Shown here: positions 58,381 through 64,000 of the stretch, in pieces
How the letters are laid out: each line of letters starts with the position of its first letter
Numbering within the stretch: the first letter of the stretch is position 1
Assembly: GCF_032854445.1 (NCBI RefSeq)
Contig: NC_088298.1
Location: 16,109,504 to 16,173,503, forward strand
Length of the DNA stretch: 64,000 nt
Direction: 5' to 3'
Source of the DNA: Liolophura sinensis
Taxonomy: Eukaryota; Mollusca; Polyplacophora; Chitonida; Chitonidae
Program-made: the position numbers and the translations under genes
Notes under the pieces: generated by a model
Told to the model about the DNA's origin: nothing
The model's database searches: none
Seen by the model: only the letters and a program-made list of their open reading frames with translations

Positions 58381-59450
58381 AGATCAAAAAAATGCCCTGT
58401 GCATCACATACATGATTAGCTAACCAGACGCTCGGCAGTCTTTTCACAGGAGGTGATGCATCACCTGACATGATTTGCAGCGTGAGTGATAGAAAATGTG
58501 ACCGCTCACTAGACCGGAAGAGATCGTGGGAAAACGACCGTTACAGAATAGCTCATCTATCTGTATGGCTTTCTAAAACAGATAAATCTCCAGCGAGTAT
58601 AGTCACAACTTCACAAATAGGGGATACATACTTGTTTAAGTACTATTGTTTATTTTTTTATTTATTTGATTCGAGTTTTTTCTAAGAGGTGCCCAAAGCT
58701 ACCGCAGTATTTTCGGAGGTACTTGTATACGTGACAGTCATCTTAGCAAAAAAAAAAAGAAACGCATTCTTTCCAGAAGCAAGAAAAAAAAATCTCAAGG
58801 TAAAATCTCACCTTAAAGTGATTCAGCAGAAAAACAAATGCAAAATGTCGAAAGAATTACAGAAATATAATGGTGTATATGAGTTCTACATGGATTTCGT
58901 GGCGCCAAAACTAATGTTTTTAATATATGTGAATAACGGTCACTCAATGCCTCTGTTGCCTAAAGAAGGCCGTTGTTACTTTCCAAATTAATAAAAGTGA
59001 AATACGAAAAGAAAAAAGTAGAGAATACTGCAAGTGATTTTCTATCAAAAAAAAAAGACAATACAAAACTGCACAATATTTTCCCGTGAAGCTTTTAACA
59101 CATTTGGGTTCAACGAATTATTCATGGTTATTTGATTTGCCGACAATAACTCAACGGATTTGTTATTGTGCTGACTTTTACAAACAGCGTTTGTTCTTTG
59201 AGAAACCTCCTCACCAATCACAATGCCACTTTTATTTTGTGAGCATTGTATTGTTGATCAAAAGATTCGAATTTCTGATGTGCAAAGATGCTGTATTTAG
59301 CGCAAACAGAACTGATACACAATCCTAAAAAAACATCGGTAAAACTATATTGAGAAATAAGCTTAAAAGCTTCCCAGAAATAACGCATGGAACTTGACGT
59401 TGGATGCCCACACAGTCATTGTTTAACTCAGTAGGACACTGAAAATTAAT
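58381..59450 (+). repeat. Module E, unit 4
   Basis: The E core at 58460-58530 (gagtgatagaaaatgtgacc, cactagaccggaagagatcg) and the gtgaagcttttaacacattt anchor at 59088 followed by caatcacaatgccact and cttcccagaaataacgc keep the order seen in other units. Confidence 0.76.
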
Positions 59451-60125
59451 GAATATAGTTTAGTGGACAACTGTGAGTCTAATCTCCAGGCGAAATGTTC
59501 TTGAATGAAATAGAGCACATGTGTTTCAACAGGAAGATCGCCATAAGTATTTCTGTACTCAGATGTTATTTAAACATCATACATGTTATTGAGAATTTAA
59601 TATTCATTTTAATATGCACGGTACAAGTTTCTCACAAGAGACGCACAGATTTTTACACAAGGACGAAACTCAGCGTGCATGAAATACGTGAGACCAAATA
59701 CTTACCCGCGCGCTGTCAGGAAATTAACACCACCTGTGAAACAGAGGCTTTAAATAAAACTGTAGACAAAAGCATATGTTTAATAATGAAAATTGATGAA
59801 ATTCCATTTCGAGAGTACATAAGAGTTCGCCGGAACAACTGAATCCAAATACGAAAAAGTGCTTTTTTGTGTAACAAAAAAGTGGCTATGTAATTGAAAG
59901 ATTTCATCATTTGATTTCATAAAGACATGGCGAGATATTTTATTATGAACGAAATCAGAGTGTCAGTATGGTAGAAAACAGGAAAAAAATTGAAATAGAT
60001 GCGACAATGACATCCATGTCATCTTGCGCTCAACTATCCCTCTACCCCCACGCGCCCCAAAGCTCACCCCTTTCTCCCAGCCCCAACCCCTAGTAAATGG
60101 CCCTAGTCAAAGATGAATGTCAAAT
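59451..60125. other. No gene recognised
   Basis: A 115-codon frame at 59495-59842 (plus) has a basic composition and no recognisable domain. Chance is the simplest explanation at this length. Confidence 0.5.
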
Positions 60126-60495
60126 TGTGACCGTCCCATCCATATTACAGAGAGAATGTCAAAAACACGGCAGGCAGACAGACAGAGCGACAGACAGATC
60201 GTGACCGTCCGATCCGTGCTACAGAGAATGTCAAAAATACGACAGGCAAACAGACAGAGCGACAGACAGAGCGTGACCGTCCGATCCATGTTACAGAGAG
60301 AATGTCAAAAATACGACAAGCGGACAGACAGAGCGACAGACAGAGCGTAACCGTCCGATCCATGTTGCAGAGAGAATGTCAAAATTACGACAGGCAGACT
60401 AACAGAGCAACAGACAGAGTGTGACTGTCCGATCTATGTTACAGAGAGAATGTCAAAAATACGACAGGCAGTCAGGCAGAGCGACAAACAGAGTG
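60126..60495 (+). repeat. 74-bp minisatellite, about 5 copies
   Basis: gaatgtcaaaa recurs at 60154, 60226, 60300, 60374 and 60448 (spacing 72, 74, 74, 74). Each unit ends with gaccgtccgatccatgttac and contains nested gacagacagagc repeats. A partial unit precedes it. The repeat keeps frames open on both strands, which are not genes. Confidence 0.97.
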
Positions 60496-60789
60496 AAATG
60501 TATGGTTGCTGATCAAAGCTAAATACATAGCTAGAGGCTCGCATCGTAAAGAAATTTCTGTGAAAGCACAATTGGACTGGTTCTTCACTTATCGCCTTCT
60601 GTGTGGCACTAGGCTAGGGAGCATTATTGATTTAAACGCCAGTTGGACACAAAATTTATCACTAGTGTCCACCTGTCATTTCTATGATTTTAAAGAAATT
60701 CACGTACAGAAGCGGGTATTCGTTTCGAAGAGTACAAGCCAACATGTTCTTGGTCAATGCCTTCTGTTGACCATCAAGTAATGGAGAAC

Positions 60790-61160
60790 AAAGATTATAG
60801 ATTATAGTTGGGGAAATGCGATCAGCTTTATTGGATAAAAGTGAGTTTCAGGCTGGCCGAGATAGATTTGACATAGCGAGGTATCACACCGCAAATTAGA
60901 GACAGCGTCCAGCGCATTGAAAATTAACCGGATTTCGAGACAGGTTCAGAATTTCTAGGGCAAGCTTTCTACAGAGATTAAGGTCAACGACATTTACACA
61001 AGGTGGTTGTCCTGTTGAAGGATAGAAAATAAGCCACGTTGGAAGTTCTTTGATTAGAATAGCTCCAGTCATCCGTTCCGTACAGCAAACGTATTTATAC
61101 TGTCTTTAAGACAGGGATTGAAGATTTGATGGCGAAAAAGGTGAATCATTTGAGCCCCAA
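60790..61160 (+). repeat. Module C, copy 4
   Basis: Ordered matches to other C copies: atcagctttattggataaaa, gtcaacgacatttacacaag, gccacgttggaagttctttg and attgaagatttgatggcgaa then aggtgaatcatttga. Confidence 0.73.
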
Positions 61161-61545
61161 TATCGTCCTGGGCTCCCTCTCAATCGATTGTACGCTATAC
61201 AAATGAGTTTACTATCGTAAAGTTTACTGCTCCCTTTGCCTGGATTTAATGCAATTGTACGTTAAATGTGAATGTGCAATAAAGTACAGTTATCATCACT
61301 GCATATGTTTTTGTGCAGGTGAAAATTGCGACTATTTAAGCATTTACATGCGGTTAGAATAAAGCCCTGACAGAGGTAAATTGACCATATTTCACCGGTT
61401 ACGTGTGACCATTTGGAAGCTATGACACTGTCGCCGCTGCGCTGATCTTACTTTCTGTGCTGTAGGCCTTTAATTATATTGTAAGGTGATTGTAACTTTT
61501 CGGAATTACAAATTTACACAATCTGATATTGTCATTACCTCAAGC
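61161..61545. other. No gene recognised
   Basis: Short spacer. Nothing that I can support. Confidence 0.55.
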
Positions 61546-61556
61546 CCTCAGATTTC

Positions 61557-61808
61557 GGGGCCTCCGTGGCAGAAGGGGTTAGCGCGCAATGATCCAGGAG
61601 CCTCTCACCAATGCGGTCGCTATTAGGTCAAGTCCAACTCATGCTGGCTTCCTCTCCGGCCTTACGTGGGTAGGTCCTCCAGCAACCTGTGAAATGGTTT
61701 CCGCGGGGCTCTGCCCAGTTTCCCCTCCCCATAATGATGGTCGCCGTCGTATAAGGGGAATATTCTTGAGTATGGCGTAAAATATCACTCCAATGAATAC
61801 TTAAATGT
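61557..61808 (+). mobile_element. SINE-A, full length, with target-site duplication
   Basis: Starts ggggcctccgtggcagaagg, lacks a few bases of the region between A and B boxes, and has a complete core and gagtatggcgtaaaat tail motif. The repeat cctcagatttc flanks it exactly at 61546-61556 and 61809-61819. The tail no longer shows AAAT repeats. Confidence 0.93.
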
Positions 61809-61819
61809 CCTCAGATTTC

Positions 61820-62469
61820 CGTTAGTGAAAGAAGTAACTACCTGCAGCCAGCGTTAAAATTATACTTTAGTCAAAATGAAAAAAACAAAACAAAACAAAA
61901 AACAAAAGCTTCAGGCAAGATGAATGCGAGCATTTCTGTCTGATACAATCTACACCATATTCCGTCCCACCCCAGTGTTACCAAAAAAAGGGTTGTTAAA
62001 GAATCACTATAAATCGCTGATGGCTTATATATCCATTTGTGTTCTAGAGAAAGACAGTTTAAAGGATCTTCACAAATGGCATATATGTATACACGTATGT
62101 GAGCATATCAGTTCGTCTCAGTGACACATGAGCTATCCGTTTGGGTTCTTTGTAACACAATACTGCATGAGCGTCTCAAGAAAATTGCACAAAACAAGAG
62201 TAAATGCGAGCTTTGTATGAATGTAGATTTATATGGCGTTATCCCAGTCAATACGTTTTACTTGATAAGGAAACATTTTATGATTACCCTCCATTAGACA
62301 GATAACGGTGATCAGTTAACGGTAAACAAGGCTGCTCAACGTAAAAGCAGTCTATTAAGGCCACACAGGGCTTTAACCAATACGTTTCGTTTGAAATGCG
62401 ATATATTTTCGTTGAAATATAACGGGGTGGTCGTTAGTAAAGAGAGGGCAGACTACAGAAGATGACTAC
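61820..62469. other. No gene recognised
   Basis: Holds an A-rich tract near 61879-61910 and a 66-codon frame at 61924-62124 without a domain. Confidence 0.5.
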
Positions 62470-63110
62470 ACAGCTAGTAAAGCGGAAAAAAAATCCGGGA
62501 CGAAGGCGGAAGAAAATAAGTGACAAAGAGATTTGAACTCACTTATCTTGTGTTTTTTTCTTTGACATACAAAACACCGATAACATCAAACGCTCAGAGA
62601 TGACCATGCCATTTCCAGCAAGTTAAACAGTGTCATTGTATTTAAGCAGCTAGGAAAATTAAATAGGTCTATCCACAGTGTTTTTATCTTTGAAGTCTAC
62701 AGGGAACCATCATAATGGAACCTCTCTCGCTAAAAGACATCCTTATCTACAGCTTATTGTGAAAGGTTTTACAATTTCGTTTAACCCAGCGGCGTGCTAG
62801 GGGCCATTTATATCGACTCCCGTTTCGTGTTTTTTGTGTTACTCCTTGTGTTATAACGAGTAGGTATGTGAGGCGTATGGCTTCCTGCCAATATATGTGA
62901 ACAATATATGTAATTTCTTGAAGATAAAAGACTTTGGTCAGCTGAAATCGACTGTAATATGGAACAAAGATAGACGTAGCCCCAGGATGCCGCAAGCTCT
63001 CTCCAAGGCCAGCATTACCCACACTTTTTCCACTTTGTAGTCTTTCATGCCATTACCGTAAATCTATACGCGTGTACACTAATACATTTTGTTTTAAACC
63101 TCATATTTAA
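62470..63110 (+). repeat. Module B, copy 3
   Basis: Ordered matches to the other B copies: gaaaataagtgacaaagaga, ttttctttgacatacaaaac, aacagtgtcattg, tatatcgactccc, gactttggtcagctgaaatc, ggccagcattaccca and gtgtacactaatacatttt. Confidence 0.75.
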
Positions 63111-63280
63111 ATGCATTTCAATGTGGCTAAGGGGACCACTGTTATGGATGTGGGGCACCGAACATAACACACAGGAAATCACTTTTAATCTCCAAAATAT
63201 CCCGTCAGGTTTACTACTTTGAAACACGATTACACCCTAGTATGTGAGTATTTGCATCATTTTCTCTATACGTCAAACTC

Positions 63281-63352
63281 GGTTTCCTCGTATTATATTG
63301 CTGGTTGTATAAGTGAAATTTTCATAAGTAGGGCGAGATAAATAAATAAATA
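63281..63352 (+). mobile_element. SINE-A, 3' fragment
   Basis: Degraded core end (attatattgctggttgtata, gtgaaattttcataagtagg) with an AAAT tail. Confidence 0.75.
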
Positions 63353-63438
63353 ATATACGCCAAATAACCTGACGGCATCCAGGGTGGACTAAAGCCCTGT
63401 AAATATCTTCCACTTGAAGCTCCACGGCTGCTTGGAAT

Positions 63439-63660
63439 ATTTATTTATTTGATTGGTGTTATACGCCATACTCAGAATATTTTACGTATACGACGACGGC
63501 CAGCATTATGGTGGGAGGAAACCGGTCAGAGCCCGGGGCAAACCCACGACCATCCGCAGATGGCCGGAGAGGAAGCCAGCATTATTTGAGCCTCTCACAG
63601 CGACGGCATTGACGAGAGAGGCTCCTGGGTCATCACGCCGCGCTAGCAGGCTAACCAACT
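63439..63660 (-). mobile_element. SINE-A, near full length, with target-site duplication
   Basis: Minus-strand copy with head (lacking the first bases), B-box region partly deleted, core and a tail with AAAT units. Flanked by ctgcttggaat (63428-63438) and ctgctttgaat (63661-63671), one difference in 11 bases. Confidence 0.9.
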
Positions 63661-63671
63661 CTGCTTTGAAT

Positions 63672-64000
63672 AGACAATGTAGGAACCAAAATGTTTTTAA
63701 GTGTCTATTCCACACACATTTCTACGTTTCTATCCAAGAAGTTTTGGTTAACATTTGTCTTCAAATGTAAAGCATAAACTTTATAATCTGATGAATTTTG
63801 TCATATTTTATCAAGTTTAAAATCTGTATTTCTGCCAGAACTTTTCATATATCCTTCACAATACAGTGGACTAACGAAGTCGCTGCGGAGAAAAGGTTGC
63901 ATATCAGCGAAGAGTTCGAATGTTAATGTCTGTTTTTTTTTTCCTTTGGAAACATACTTTTGTTTGAGTAAAGATAATTGCGATCTTGCATTAAAATAAG
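63672..64000. other. No gene recognised
   Basis: AT-rich end of the window with a T-run near 63931. Nothing visible. Confidence 0.55.

Noticed and set aside
60107-60363. Cysteine- and serine-rich repetitive frames on both strands
   Set aside because: They are by-products of the 74-bp minisatellite. Period 74 is not a multiple of three, so the peptide repeats come from different frames.

Overview
This window looks like a gene-poor stretch of an animal nuclear genome. A marine mollusc is most likely. That rests on the short interspersed elements (SINEs), whose tRNA-like heads and conserved cores match, from memory, families common in molluscs. There are no operons, bacterial start signals or compact coding. 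I recognise no host gene, rRNA, functional tRNA or CRISPR. The only confident protein homology is one decayed Tc1/mariner-type transposase at 25.76-26.77 kb. Other open frames of about 60-130 codons look like chance or repeat-derived frames in AT-rich DNA.

Mobile elements make up much of what can be identified. One tRNA-derived SINE family (called SINE-A here) occurs about 25 times, on both strands, as full-length, 5'-truncated, internally deleted and tail-only copies; ten have clear target-site duplications. Fragments of at least three other SINE-like families are present. Non-autonomous inverted-repeat elements lie at 13.75-14.02, 27.91-28.40, 30.41-30.89 and 33.77-33.86 kb. Minisatellites have periods of 44 bp (30.5 kb), 27 bp (50.9 kb), 74 bp (60.1 kb), 18 bp (39.2 kb) and 30 bp (48.9 kb).

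On a larger scale the window is built from old duplications. From 0 to 10.6 kb a block (A) is present twice, about 7.66 kb apart. From 15.4 to 63.1 kb five diverged modules (D, F, E, C, B) recur in the same order: 15.5-21.2 (D-F-E), 21.5-31.6 (D-F-E-C-B), 35.2-54.3 (D-F-E array-C-F-E-C-B) and 55.4-63.1 kb (D-E-C-B). The third unit contains a local tandem array of a roughly 2.05 kb E subunit. This collinear higher-order repeat is the most unusual feature and I cannot assign it to a known family.

The duplications act as internal controls. The Tc1 element, one SINE and one inverted-repeat element each sit in one copy of a duplicated block while the other copy keeps the uninterrupted sequence, so these insertions are younger than the duplication. 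Module limits and similarity were judged by eye and are approximate.
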